This document shows positions 1-7,771 of a stretch of 64,000 nt of DNA, piece by piece; within the stretch, counting starts at the first letter, position 1, and every line of letters starts with the position of its first letter. The DNA is from Streptomyces violaceorubidus (lineage in GTDB: Bacteria > Actinomycetota > Actinomycetes > Streptomycetales > Streptomycetaceae). A program made the translations under genes and the position numbers. The DNA lies in assembly GCF_000717995.1 (NCBI RefSeq), contig NZ_JODM01000014.1, forward strand, positions 62,001-126,000, read 5' to 3'. Below the pieces are notes generated by a model. That model was not told where the DNA came from. It made no database searches and was given only the letters and a program-made list of their open reading frames with translations.

Positions 1-97
1 GGTGTGAGGGGCAGGGCGCAGGTGTGCGGGACCGGGGCACGCCGTGGCGGCCCGGTGGCTGCGCTGCTCGCGGGGACGTCGTGCCCCGCGCCCGCGC

Positions 98-1384
98 TCA
101 GTCGCGCAGGACCCGTCGGGCCGTCAGGGCCAGGCTGAACTCGACGACGTCGGCCGGGCGGGCCAGGGAGCGCCCGGTGAGCTGTTCGCAGCGGCGGAGG
201 CGGTTGAGGACCGTGTTGCGGTGGCAGTAGAGGCGCTCGCCCGCACGCTGGGCCGAACCGTCGCAGTCGAGCCAGGTGGTGAGGGTGTCGAGGAGCACCT
301 CGCGGTCGGCGGGCTCCAGACGGAGCAGCGGGCCGAGCACCTTCTCGGCGAGCGCCCGGCCCATCTCGGGGCTGGAGACGACCAGGGCGGCCGGGAGATG
401 GTCGGCCAGGCGCACGGTGCCGCCCGCCACCGGGCAGATGGCCAGGGCGGTGTCCGCGAACCTGCGGGCGTCCCCCACGGCGGCGAGTCCGTCGACCGGG
501 CTGCCGACGCCGATCCGGAGCCCCGGAACCGGGGCTTCGGGCGCGGTGTCGATCTCGTCCGGGTCCGGGAGCCCCTCGCCGTGGGCGCCGACCAGGACGA
601 TGCCGTAGTCGGCCTCCGCCCCGGCGTGCCAGTGGACGTGGCCCCCGGGCGGTACGGCGGCGGCGCGGGCCGCGGCGGACCGGGCCGGCGGGCCGCCGGT
701 GACGGCGACGACGACGTACCGGCCCTGTTCGGGGAGGTCGAGGGCCCGGGCGGCCTCGGGGAGATCGGCGATGCGGCCGGTGCCGTCGAGCAGGCCGGCC
801 GCCAGCAGCCGGGCCCGGTTCTCGCGGCGCCGGCCGAGCTGCCACTCGGTCTGCCGGTAGGCGTCCGCGACGAGGGTGCAGTGCTCGTCGACGAAGTTCC
901 ACACGTCGGCGGCCACGTGCACGAGGAGCCGCACGTCCTCCGGCGCGGCCCTGGACGTCTCCTCGACCAGCCGCTGCCACACCAGCGAGCCGCCCAGGCG
1001 GAAGGCGTGCAGCAGCGCGTCCAGCGGGAGCCCCTGCTCGGCGCGGGCGGCGCCGATCCGCCAGGAGCACCGGCGGGCCGCGTCCCGGGCGCCGCGCGGG
1101 TCGAGCAGCGAGGCCACGCTGTGCCGCAGCGAGCGGTGGGCCTCCTGCCAGGTGGCGGCGGGGTCCTTCGCAAGGGCGGCCCGGTACGCGGGCTCCTGCT
1201 CCCGCAGCAGGGCGATCAGCCGGTCGGTCAGGTCGGGGAGGTCGTCGAGCAGGGCACGGGCGGCCCGGTGCAGGACACGCAGGGCGTCGGCGTCGATCAA
1301 CGACGTGACGCCGGGTGTCCGCGGGCGTGGAACGGGCGTCAGCCCGGTGCGGATCACTGCTCGTGACCGTACGGCGTGCTGCAT
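98..1384 (-). CDS. PucR/CdaR-type helix-turn-helix transcriptional regulator
   Basis: A 428-residue cytoplasmic regulator. The C-terminal ~70 residues hold the PucR-type helix-turn-helix: a leucine-rich segment ending in the YCHRNTVLNRLRRCEQLTG motif, characteristic of the family. The middle (~230-330) resembles the GGDEF-like linker of CdaR proteins, and the N-terminal ~200 residues are an all-helical sensor-like domain with no recognised ligand pocket. The ATG is preceded by GGGGAGGACC, a good ribosome site, so this start is well supported. It lies downstream of the large LuxR gene on the same strand with 120 bp between them. Target genes cannot be read from the sequence. PucR proteins often control purine, glycolate or sugar-acid genes, but none is adjacent. 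Confidence 0.85.
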   Translation of the reverse strand: MQHAVRSRAVIRTGLTPVPRPRTPGVTSLIDADALRVLHRAARALLDDLPDLTDRLIALLREQEPAYRAALAKDPAATWQEAHRSLRHSVASLLDPRGARDAARRCSWRIGAARAEQGLPLDALLHAFRLGGSLVWQRLVEETSRAAPEDVRLLVHVAADVWNFVDEHCTLVADAYRQTEWQLGRRRENRARLLAAGLLDGTGRIADLPEAARALDLPEQGRYVVVAVTGGPPARSAAARAAAVPPGGHVHWHAGAEADYGIVLVGAHGEGLPDPDEIDTAPEAPVPGLRIGVGSPVDGLAAVGDARRFADTALAICPVAGGTVRLADHLPAALVVSSPEMGRALAEKVLGPLLRLEPADREVLLDTLTTWLDCDGSAQRAGERLYCHRNTVLNRLRRCEQLTGRSLARPADVVEFSLALTARRVLRD

Positions 1385-1504
1385 CGCGGTCCTCCCCGGG
1401 GCAGGGCTGGTGGAGGCGCCGCGCCGCGACGGGCCGTCCCGCCGCGCCGGGCCTGCCCCCTGACTCGTCCTGCCCCGAAGGATGGCATACCGTCCGGTCG
1501 GTCC

Positions 1505-4396
1505 CTAGTGTTGTGCACCGGTCTTTTCGTGGTGCCCGGCCCGGCGGACCCCTCGGGCCCCCTGAGCGTCCTGGGCCTGTTCGGCCTGCCCCACCATGCG
1601 GGCCAGCTCCAGACGGGAACGCACGCCGAGTGCGGCGAACACCTTGCGGAGGTGGTAGTCGACGGTACGGGTGCTCACGCCCAGGGCCAGCGCGACCTCC
1701 CGGTTGGTGGCGCCCTCGGCGACGTGCCGCGCGATGCGCAGTTGCTGCGGGGTCAGGCGGCCGAGGCGGTTCGGCTTTCCGGCGCCGTCGTCCTGCGGGG
1801 CGGCCCCGAGGGCGCGGAGTTCGTCGCGTGCCTGGGCGGCCCAGACGCCGGCGCCGCAGCGCTCGAAGCCGGCCAGCGCGGTCCCGAGCCGGCCGCGGGC
1901 CTCGCGCGGTCTGCGGCGCCTGCGCAGCCACTTGCCGTACAGCAGCGCGGTGCGGGCCCGCTCGAAGTCGCCGCCTGCCTCTTCGTGCCGGGCGAGGGCA
2001 CGGCGGTAGAGGTCGTCGGCGTGCTCGGCGGGGGCGAGGAGGGCGTGGCAGCGGGCCAGTTGGGCGGCGGCCTGCGGGTCGGCGCCGAACCCCGCCCAGT
2101 CGGCGAAGTCCGGGAGGACCGTACGGGCGTCCTCGTGGCGTGAGGCCAGCACCGCGGCCTCCACGAAGCAGGGCACGACCAGCCGCCACACCGCGAAGTG
2201 GCCCCGCCCCGGCCCGGGCAGGACCAGGAGTCCGAGCCGGTCGGCGGCGTCGAAGGGGCGCCCCCGGCCGAGGTCGGCGCGGGCCGCCGCCCACTGCGCG
2301 AGGGTGGCCGCCTGGGCCAGTCCGTGCCGGCGGGCGGTGTCCAGCGCGGCCGTGACGTGCCGGGTGACGACGTCCGGTTCCTCCTCGATCGACGCGGCGA
2401 GCGCCAGCACCGCCCGGTGGTGGGCGGCGGTGTTGCCCTGTCCGGCCCGCAGCGCGGTGCGCAGCCCCTCCTCCGCGTGGGTGCGGGCCTGCGGGTGCCG
2501 GCCGGCGCGCAGTTCGGCGTAGGCGAGGTACTCCAGTGCCTTCGGCACCAGCGCGTCCGACCCGAGCTGCCGGGCGGCGGCCAGGGCCCGGGCTCCGCCG
2601 CTGCGGGCGGCGTCCACGTCCCCGAGCAGCAGCGCGGCCGCCGCCGACCGCAGCAACGCCTCCGGCCGTTCCTCCGTCCTGCCCCGCTCGACCACCTGCG
2701 CGAGCGGGGTCCCGGCCCGGTCGAGCCGTCCTTCGAGCAGCGCCCGCATGCCGACGCGGTGGTCCCGTACGACGGCGGCCGTGCGCGCCGCGGGACCGCG
2801 GGCGCCGTCGGGGGCGGCGGGCCGGTCGGTCCCGTCAGTCCCGTCGGTCCCGTCAGTTCCCTCCATCCCCTCCGTCCCCTCCGTCCCGTCGTTCCCGTGC
2901 GCCGGATTCTCGGTCCGGGGCGGTGGTCCGGGGGCGAGCGTGGCCAGGCACGCCGCCAGGTCGCCGGCCGCCCAGGCCGCGTCGGCGGCGGCCAGTGCGG
3001 CGTTCGCGGCCTCGGCGGGCGCCTCCGTGGTGAGCAGGGAGGCGGCCAGGAGCAGGGACTGGTGGGCGTCGCCGACCGGGCCGTCCCTCAGTTCCGTCAC
3101 GCCGCGCACCAGCTCCGCCCGCCCCCGTACGGCGGCGGGGGCGGCGTGCTCACGGGCCGCGGCGAGCAGGGAACGGGCCCGTTCGGGGCACCCGGCGAGC
3201 AGGGCCTGCTCGGCCGCGGCGGTGTAGCGCTCGGCCCGCCGCGCGCCGTCGGCCGTCAGCTCGGCGGCCCGGGTGTACGCGGTCGCGCGCAGTCGGTGCG
3301 AGGCGGGCACCGCGCCGTCGGCCGCCGCCGCGAGCCGGTCCGCCGCTTCCGCCGCGAGCCGGTCCGACGACGCGGGCCGGGGCTCCGGGCCGCCCAGCGA
3401 CCACGAGCGGTGCAACAGACCCGTGAGCCGGTGTCCACCGCCCTCCCACACGTCGGCCAGCGCGCGGTGCACGGCGCGGCGCCGCTCCACGGTGGCGGCG
3501 GCGTGCACCGTGCGGCGGACCAGTGGACTGCGGAAGCGGAGCCGGTCGCCGGCCAGGACGAGTTGCTCGGGCAGCGGTTCCGCGCGGGGGTCGGGTCCCG
3601 GAGCCGGCCGCAGGCGCCGCAGCGCGTCGTGGACCAGGCCGGCGTCGACGTCGGTGCCGTCCTCGGCCTGCCCGGCCGCCGCTACCGTCAGCAGCAGGTC
3701 CCGTGCGTGGTCGGACGGGCCGCTCGGCGCGCCGCCCGCGGTCTCGGCCAGGGCGCTGGCGTCGGCCAACGGGCGGGGCAGCGGCCGGTGTCCGCGCAGT
3801 TCGGCGGGTGACAGCCGGCGCACGAGGGCGACGAGGAGGGCCGGGTTCCCCTCCGCCTCGGCCAGGAGTTGCTCGCGGACGGCCGGGGCGGCGGCACCGT
3901 CGGTCACGTCGTCGAGCAGGGCGGCGGCCCTCGGCGGGGCCAGCGGGTCCAGGTGGACGACGGGCAGCGGGGCGAGCTCCGGGTCGACGGCGCGGTCCGA
4001 GGCGACGGAGAGCAGCAGACCGACCCGGTCGGCGGCGTGCAGGCGCCGCGCCGCGCGGCCGAGCGCCGTCCGGGCCGGCCCGTCCCACAGGTGGACGTCG
4101 TCCGCACACACCAGCGCGGGCGCCGCGGCGGTCGCCGTTCGCAGGGTGCCGAGCAGTTGTTCGGCGGTGACGTGCGCGGCCCTGCCCGGGCCCGGACCGA
4201 GGTGGAGCACGGGCCCGGCCCGGAAGGAACGGGCGGCCCACTGGAGCAGGGTGGTGCGGCCGAGCCCGGGTTCGCCGGCCAGGAGGAGTTGGCCGCCATG
4301 GCTCGGCAGCTCGTCCAACAGCGCGCGCAGCGCCTTGCGTTGCGTGCTTCGGCCGTGGATGCGCACGGCCGTACGTACGGTCGTCTCTCCGGTCAT
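1505..4396 (-). CDS. Large ATP-binding LuxR-family (LAL) transcriptional regulator
   Basis: A 963-residue LAL regulator. The Walker A motif GEPGLGRTT lies at residues 41-49 and a Walker B-like LVCADDVHLWD near 95. A long helical repeat (TPR-like) middle follows, and a C-terminal LuxR helix-turn-helix (LTPQQLRIARHVAEGATNRE, then VSTRTVDYHLRKVF) spans about 895-955. The open frame continues far upstream, but the ATG at 4396 is the right start: the protein family begins here and a -10 box TAACCT sits exactly 7 nt upstream, indicating a leaderless transcript. A low-complexity stretch of Gly-Thr-Glu/Asp triplets (DNA 2824-2890) interrupts the middle domain and probably forms a flexible linker. LAL proteins integrate nucleotide or ligand binding with promoter activation. 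The target here is unknown, though the cutinase gene lies just upstream on the same strand. Confidence 0.88.
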   Translation of the reverse strand: MTGETTVRTAVRIHGRSTQRKALRALLDELPSHGGQLLLAGEPGLGRTTLLQWAARSFRAGPVLHLGPGPGRAAHVTAEQLLGTLRTATAAAPALVCADDVHLWDGPARTALGRAARRLHAADRVGLLLSVASDRAVDPELAPLPVVHLDPLAPPRAAALLDDVTDGAAAPAVREQLLAEAEGNPALLVALVRRLSPAELRGHRPLPRPLADASALAETAGGAPSGPSDHARDLLLTVAAAGQAEDGTDVDAGLVHDALRRLRPAPGPDPRAEPLPEQLVLAGDRLRFRSPLVRRTVHAAATVERRRAVHRALADVWEGGGHRLTGLLHRSWSLGGPEPRPASSDRLAAEAADRLAAAADGAVPASHRLRATAYTRAAELTADGARRAERYTAAAEQALLAGCPERARSLLAAAREHAAPAAVRGRAELVRGVTELRDGPVGDAHQSLLLAASLLTTEAPAEAANAALAAADAAWAAGDLAACLATLAPGPPPRTENPAHGNDGTEGTEGMEGTDGTDGTDGTDRPAAPDGARGPAARTAAVVRDHRVGMRALLEGRLDRAGTPLAQVVERGRTEERPEALLRSAAAALLLGDVDAARSGGARALAAARQLGSDALVPKALEYLAYAELRAGRHPQARTHAEEGLRTALRAGQGNTAAHHRAVLALAASIEEEPDVVTRHVTAALDTARRHGLAQAATLAQWAAARADLGRGRPFDAADRLGLLVLPGPGRGHFAVWRLVVPCFVEAAVLASRHEDARTVLPDFADWAGFGADPQAAAQLARCHALLAPAEHADDLYRRALARHEEAGGDFERARTALLYGKWLRRRRRPREARGRLGTALAGFERCGAGVWAAQARDELRALGAAPQDDGAGKPNRLGRLTPQQLRIARHVAEGATNREVALALGVSTRTVDYHLRKVFAALGVRSRLELARMVGQAEQAQDAQGARGVRRAGHHEKTGAQH

Positions 4397-4403
4397 TCCG
4401 GGG

Positions 4404-4422
4404 AGGTTACGCGCGCGTAACC
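4404..4422 (-). promoter_or_regulatory. Leaderless promoter with an 18-bp perfect palindrome before the LuxR gene
   Basis: GGTTACGCGCGCGTAACC (4405-4422) is a perfect palindrome. Read on the minus strand, its left end forms TAACCT (4409-4404), a TANNNT -10 box ending 7 nt before the ATG at 4396. A dimeric repressor bound here would cover the -10 element, so autoregulation or control by a TetR-like protein is plausible. That is inferred from geometry only. Confidence 0.55.
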
Positions 4423-4530
4423 CGAGGCGGAAGGTGCCGGTCCGCCCATGCCCGGGCGGGCGGCACGCGTGCTGTGCCGACGCCCAACCGGCTCCGAGCC
4501 CGGTCGTGCGCCGGCACAGCGGACCGGGGC

Positions 4531-5463
4531 TCAGGAACCGTGCGGGCAGTTGCCCCGGTACTCCTCGATCGTCAGGCTCGGCCTGGGCAGCGGGCACAGG
4601 AACTGCTCGTAGCGGGTGTCGTTGTCGATGAACCGCTTGAGCCAGGAAATGCTGTACTTCGCGATCGTCGTGTTGGACGTGTTGGGCGAGAAGTGGGTCG
4701 CGGCGTTCAGCTCCAGATAGGCCCGGTCGGTCGCGGAGGGCAGGCTGGAGTAGAACGGCTCGGCGTGCGAGGCCACCGGGGCGATGGTGTCGCCGTCGGC
4801 GCCGACGATCAGCGTCGGGGTGCTGACCTCGGGCCAGCTCTTGTCCAGGTTCCAGGGGGTGAGGGGGATCGCCGCCTGGATCGACGGGCGGGACTTGGCG
4901 GCCTCCAGGGTGCCGCCGCCGCCCATGGAGTGGCCCATGACGCCGAGGCGGCTGCTGTCGATCCGGCCGCGGACGGAGCTGCGCTCGGTGAGGTAGTCCA
5001 GTGCGGCCAGCAGCTGCCTGCCGCGGGAGTCGGGCTGGTCCAGTGTGGTGTTGGTGTCGATGGTGAACACCACGAAGCCCTGGGAGGCCAGCCGCGGGCC
5101 GAGCCAGGCCATGGAGGACTGGTACGCGGTGAACCCGGGCGCGATCGCGACGGCGCCGAACGTGCCGTCGCTCGTGCTGGTCGGGTAGTAGATGGTGCCG
5201 CCGCCGAAACCGGTGACCGCGAGCGAGGAGACGCTGGTGTCGGCCACGGAGTAGGGGCCGCGCAGTGCCTCGATGCTGGACTCGGTGGGCGCCGGTCCGC
5301 GCTCGTACGGGTTGTCGGCGGCCTGGGCGCCCGGGCCGCCGAGGGTACCGAGCGCGACGACCGCGGCCACGGTCGCCGTCAGTCCGGCGAGTCGCCGCTT
5401 GGTGCCGTGGAAGGCGCGGCTCGCGGCCCTGGGGGCGGCGTCGGTGTGGGGGTTCTGCTGCAC
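4531..5463 (-). CDS. Secreted cutinase / polyester (PET-type) hydrolase, alpha/beta-hydrolase
   Basis: A 310-residue precursor. A GTG at 5463 with GAGAGGACC upstream is the likely start; the frame is open further up but without family similarity. The signal peptide ends near [11 protein letters not shown] (residues 46-56). The mature part matches actinobacterial cutinases such as Thermobifida Cut2 almost motif by motif: [32 protein letters not shown] with nucleophile Ser179, GADGDTIAP with Asp225, ATHFSP with His257, TPWNLDK with Trp204, and a C-terminal Cys290/Cys306 disulfide pair. The usual Tyr after the oxyanion PG is Phe111 here. The family hydrolyses cutin, other polyesters and often polyethylene terephthalate, extracellularly. 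Activity on PET itself is inference. The gene ends 134 bp upstream of the LuxR start. Confidence 0.92.
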   Translation of the reverse strand: MQQNPHTDAAPRAASRAFHGTKRRLAGLTATVAAVVALGTLGGPGAQAADNPYERGPAPTESSIEALRGPYSVADTSVSSLAVTGFGGGTIYYPTSTSDGTFGAVAIAPGFTAYQSSMAWLGPRLASQGFVVFTIDTNTTLDQPDSRGRQLLAALDYLTERSSVRGRIDSSRLGVMGHSMGGGGTLEAAKSRPSIQAAIPLTPWNLDKSWPEVSTPTLIVGADGDTIAPVASHAEPFYSSLPSATDRAYLELNAATHFSPNTSNTTIAKYSISWLKRFIDNDTRYEQFLCPLPRPSLTIEEYRGNCPHGS

Positions 5464-5637
5464 GAGGGGTGGTCCTCTCGGTCGTGGCGAGTCGGCCGCC
5501 CGGTGATCGCACACGGCCCGGAACGCGTGGGGTCGCGTCCCGGGACATCCGCCGGGCGGGCCTCGCCGATGGGTTGGCCGTGCCACTGTCGAGCGGCGGA
5601 GCGGGCGGGGGGATCGGCAGAATCACCGGTCTCGTAC

Positions 5638-5733
5638 GACGCCGGGGTACGGCCGCCCACCGGCGCCGGCGTACGGCCGCCCACCGGCGCCGGCGTACGG
5701 CCGCCCTGCGGCGCCGGGGTACGGCCGCCCTTC
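5638..5733. repeat. Four tandem 24-bp GC-rich repeats
   Basis: Four head-to-tail 24-bp units (5638-5661, 5662-5685, 5686-5709, 5710-5733) share the core GCCGGNGTACGGCCGCCC; only the last two to three bases and a few internal positions vary. The period is a multiple of three, so all frames stay open across it, producing repetitive peptides that are probably not real proteins. It lies in the divergent gap between the cutinase and oxidoreductase genes. No spacer sequences separate the units, so this is not a CRISPR array. Confidence 0.85.
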
Positions 5734-6192
5734 CGAGGGCGCGGGGCGTCCGGCGCAAGGTCGGGGGCCGGGACCGTGAGGCGGTTGGGCGAGGGAGCCG
5801 GCACGGGCGGGGGCCGGGGCGCGGACGCCGGGCGCGGGTTCGAAACCAGGACGGTGAAGGCGCGGGGCCGTGGCCGTGGGCGCCGACACGGGAGCGTGGA
5901 CTACGGCACCGTGCGCGGATTCCAGGGCCGGGACCGTGCGGGGGCCCGGGGGCCGCGTCCCGGGCGCGGGTCGGAGCGGCGCGGGGCCGCCCCCGAGCGC
6001 GCCGCGCACCCGCGTCCGTGAGGCGGCGTGACCCTCCGGTGAACCGTTCCGCCGCGCCCCGGGCGCCCCTGCCCCTGTCCGCACACCCGGTCGGTGTGAC
6101 ACGCTCGGCGTCGGCCGGGCTGTCGCACGCCGGTCGTCATGGAGGATCGTCGGCGGGCCCTGACCGGGTCGCCGCCGTGGAGAGGCGACGGA
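5734..6192. other. Remainder of the 729-bp divergent intergenic region (5464-6192)
   Basis: Very GC-rich sequence between the divergent cutinase (start 5463) and oxidoreductase (start 6193) genes. Open frames exist on both strands, but they lack ribosome sites, have arginine/proline/glycine-rich products and resemble nothing known. Apart from the 24-bp repeats I see no gene. Promoters for both flanking genes must lie in this region. Confidence 0.5.
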
Positions 6193-7074
6193 ATGCGCAT
6201 CGGACTTCTCGGCACCGGCCCCTGGGCGGACATGGCTCATGCCCCCGCCCTGGCCGGGCACGAAGACCTGGACTTCGTGGGGGTCTGGGGCCGCCGCCCG
6301 GACGCCGCCAAGGAGCTGGCAGAGCGGCACGGCACCCGGGCCTACGACGACGTCGACGCCCTGCTGGCCGACGTGGAGGCCGTCGCCGTCGCGCTGCCCC
6401 CGGCCGTGCAGGCCGACCTGGCGGTGCGCGCCGCGCGGGCCGGGTGCCACGTGCTGCTCGACAAGCCGCTCGCGACGACGGTGGAGCAGGGGCGGGCCGT
6501 GGTGGAGGCGGTGCGGACGGCGGGCGTCGCCTCGGTGGTCTTCTTCACCACCCGGTTCCAGCCCGAGACGGAAGCGTGGATCAGCGAACAGGCCGCCGAC
6601 GACGGCTGGTTCACGGCACGGGCGCACTGGCTGGGCGCCCTGTTCGGGGACGGCGACAGCCCGTTCGCCGCCTCGCCGTGGCGGCGGGAGAAGGGCGCCC
6701 TGTGGGACGTGGGGCCGCACGCCCTTTCCGTGCTGCTGCCGGTCCTCGGTGACGCCCGGCGTGTGGCGGCGGCCGCACCGGGGCCCGGGGACACCGTCCA
6801 CCTGGTCCTCGACCACACCGGCGGGGCCTCCAGCACGCTCACCCTCAGCCTGACGGCGCCGCCCGCCGCGGCGGGGACCGGGGTGGAGCTGCGCGGCCGG
6901 GCGGGGGCGACGCTGCTCCCGGAGACCGCGGAAGGTCCGGTGCCCGCGCTGCGACGGGCCGCGGACGCGCTCCTCTCCGCCGCCGGGGGCGGACGCCCGC
7001 ACCCGTGCGACGCCGCGTTCGGGCTGCGGGTCACCGAGATCCTCGCCGAGGCCGAGGGCCTGCTGACCCACTGA
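6193..7074 (+). CDS. Gfo/Idh/MocA-family NAD(P)-dependent oxidoreductase
   Basis: A 293-residue enzyme starting at the ATG that follows GGCGACGGA; an ATG 54 bp upstream would only add an unrelated N-terminus. The N-terminal Rossmann fold begins MRIGLLGTGPWADMAHAPAL. The family-typical catalytic lysine motif is DKPLATT (around residue 95), and the C-terminal half is the beta-sheet substrate domain (WDVGPHALSVLLPVLG). Such enzymes oxidise or reduce sugars, inositols and related polyols using tightly handled NAD(P). The substrate cannot be deduced. It stands alone, converging on a small gene 45 bp downstream. Confidence 0.88.
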   Translation: MRIGLLGTGPWADMAHAPALAGHEDLDFVGVWGRRPDAAKELAERHGTRAYDDVDALLADVEAVAVALPPAVQADLAVRAARAGCHVLLDKPLATTVEQGRAVVEAVRTAGVASVVFFTTRFQPETEAWISEQAADDGWFTARAHWLGALFGDGDSPFAASPWRREKGALWDVGPHALSVLLPVLGDARRVAAAAPGPGDTVHLVLDHTGGASSTLTLSLTAPPAAAGTGVELRGRAGATLLPETAEGPVPALRRAADALLSAAGGGRPHPCDAAFGLRVTEILAEAEGLLTH

Positions 7075-7119
7075 CCTGTCGAGTCGCCGCCTGCCGCCAC
7101 GCCGCCGGGGTGAGCTCGG

Positions 7120-7491
7120 TCAGTCCCGGGCCCGTTCCCGCCCGAAGGGCTCGTCGCTCCACCGGAACCAGGCCCGGTCACCCCTGATGTGGAGCAGGAA
7201 CTCGGCCACCGGGCCCTCGGGCGACACCAGCCGCACCCGCCGTTCGATCTCGGCGTAGGCCGCCTCCCAGCGCGTCCAGTGCTCCGCGTCGTCCGCTTCC
7301 GCGAGGGCGAGTTCGCGGGCGAACAGATCACGGACGGCACCGTAGCCCGGACCCGCGCGGAACCGGCCGGACAGCCAGGGGAAGCCGGCGTCGTCGATCA
7401 CGATCTCCCCGATGTCGCCACACTCCGCGTCGGCCGCCCGGCCCGCCTCCGGTGCCCGGCGCACACGCCAGACCTCGCCCTCGCATCCCAT
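7120..7491 (-). CDS. Conserved small acidic protein of unknown function
   Basis: A 123-residue protein. The ATG at 7491 is preceded by GGAGGCGGC, a clear ribosome site, which favours this start over the longer open frame. It has no signal peptide or membrane segment. The sequence is rich in Glu/Asp/Trp/Arg (for example ELALAEADDAEHWTRWEAAY and ending DRAWFRWSDEPFGRERARD) and looks like a compact soluble domain. I do not recognise the family. It converges with the oxidoreductase gene and diverges from the GH64 gene. Confidence 0.65.
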   Translation of the reverse strand: MGCEGEVWRVRRAPEAGRAADAECGDIGEIVIDDAGFPWLSGRFRAGPGYGAVRDLFARELALAEADDAEHWTRWEAAYAEIERRVRLVSPEGPVAEFLLHIRGDRAWFRWSDEPFGRERARD

Positions 7492-7719
7492 GCCGCCTCC
7501 GTCGCACCGTCGCTGCCCGTCACCGGGGGGCCAGCATGCCATCCGACCCGGCGACGGGCCTCGCGCCGCCTCGCGTCGACGATTAGGGGCGCCTTGAACA
7601 CCGGTTAAGCGTTCCCCGCACGGCATCCCCCATTCCAAGTCCCACCTGGACCAACGGGTTTGACGCAGGCTGCGGACGGTTGGCGGGGCCGACGGTGCTG
7701 CGTACCATCGCCGCCACCC

Positions 7720-7737
7720 CCTGAGAGCGCTCTCAGG
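7720..7737. promoter_or_regulatory. LacI-type palindromic operator upstream of the GH64 gene
   Basis: CCTGAGAGCGCTCTCAGG is an 18-bp perfect palindrome 34 bp before the GH64 start. Its core TGAGAGCGCTCTCA differs from the CebR consensus TGGGAGCGCTCCCA only by a symmetrical G-to-A/C-to-T pair. The AGCGCT centre is typical of LacI-family repressors controlling glycoside-utilisation genes in Streptomyces, so a glucan-responsive LacI repressor is the likely ligand (inference). Confidence 0.7.
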
Positions 7738-7771
7738 ATCTGTCAGGCCCCGATCACTGGAGACCCCCCAC

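Noticed and set aside
5638..5733. Possible CRISPR array
   Set aside because: The units are directly adjacent with no spacers, only four copies, and no cas genes occur.
1505..5758. LuxR gene extended to 1417 codons
   Set aside because: The upstream part is antisense-like sequence over the cutinase gene in another frame. The leaderless start at 4396 and family N-terminus fix the shorter protein.
5379..5804. Minus-strand frame with GGRTPAP repeats across the 24-bp tandem repeats
   Set aside because: No ribosome site, overlaps the cutinase signal-peptide region, and the repetitive sequence simply reflects the DNA repeats.
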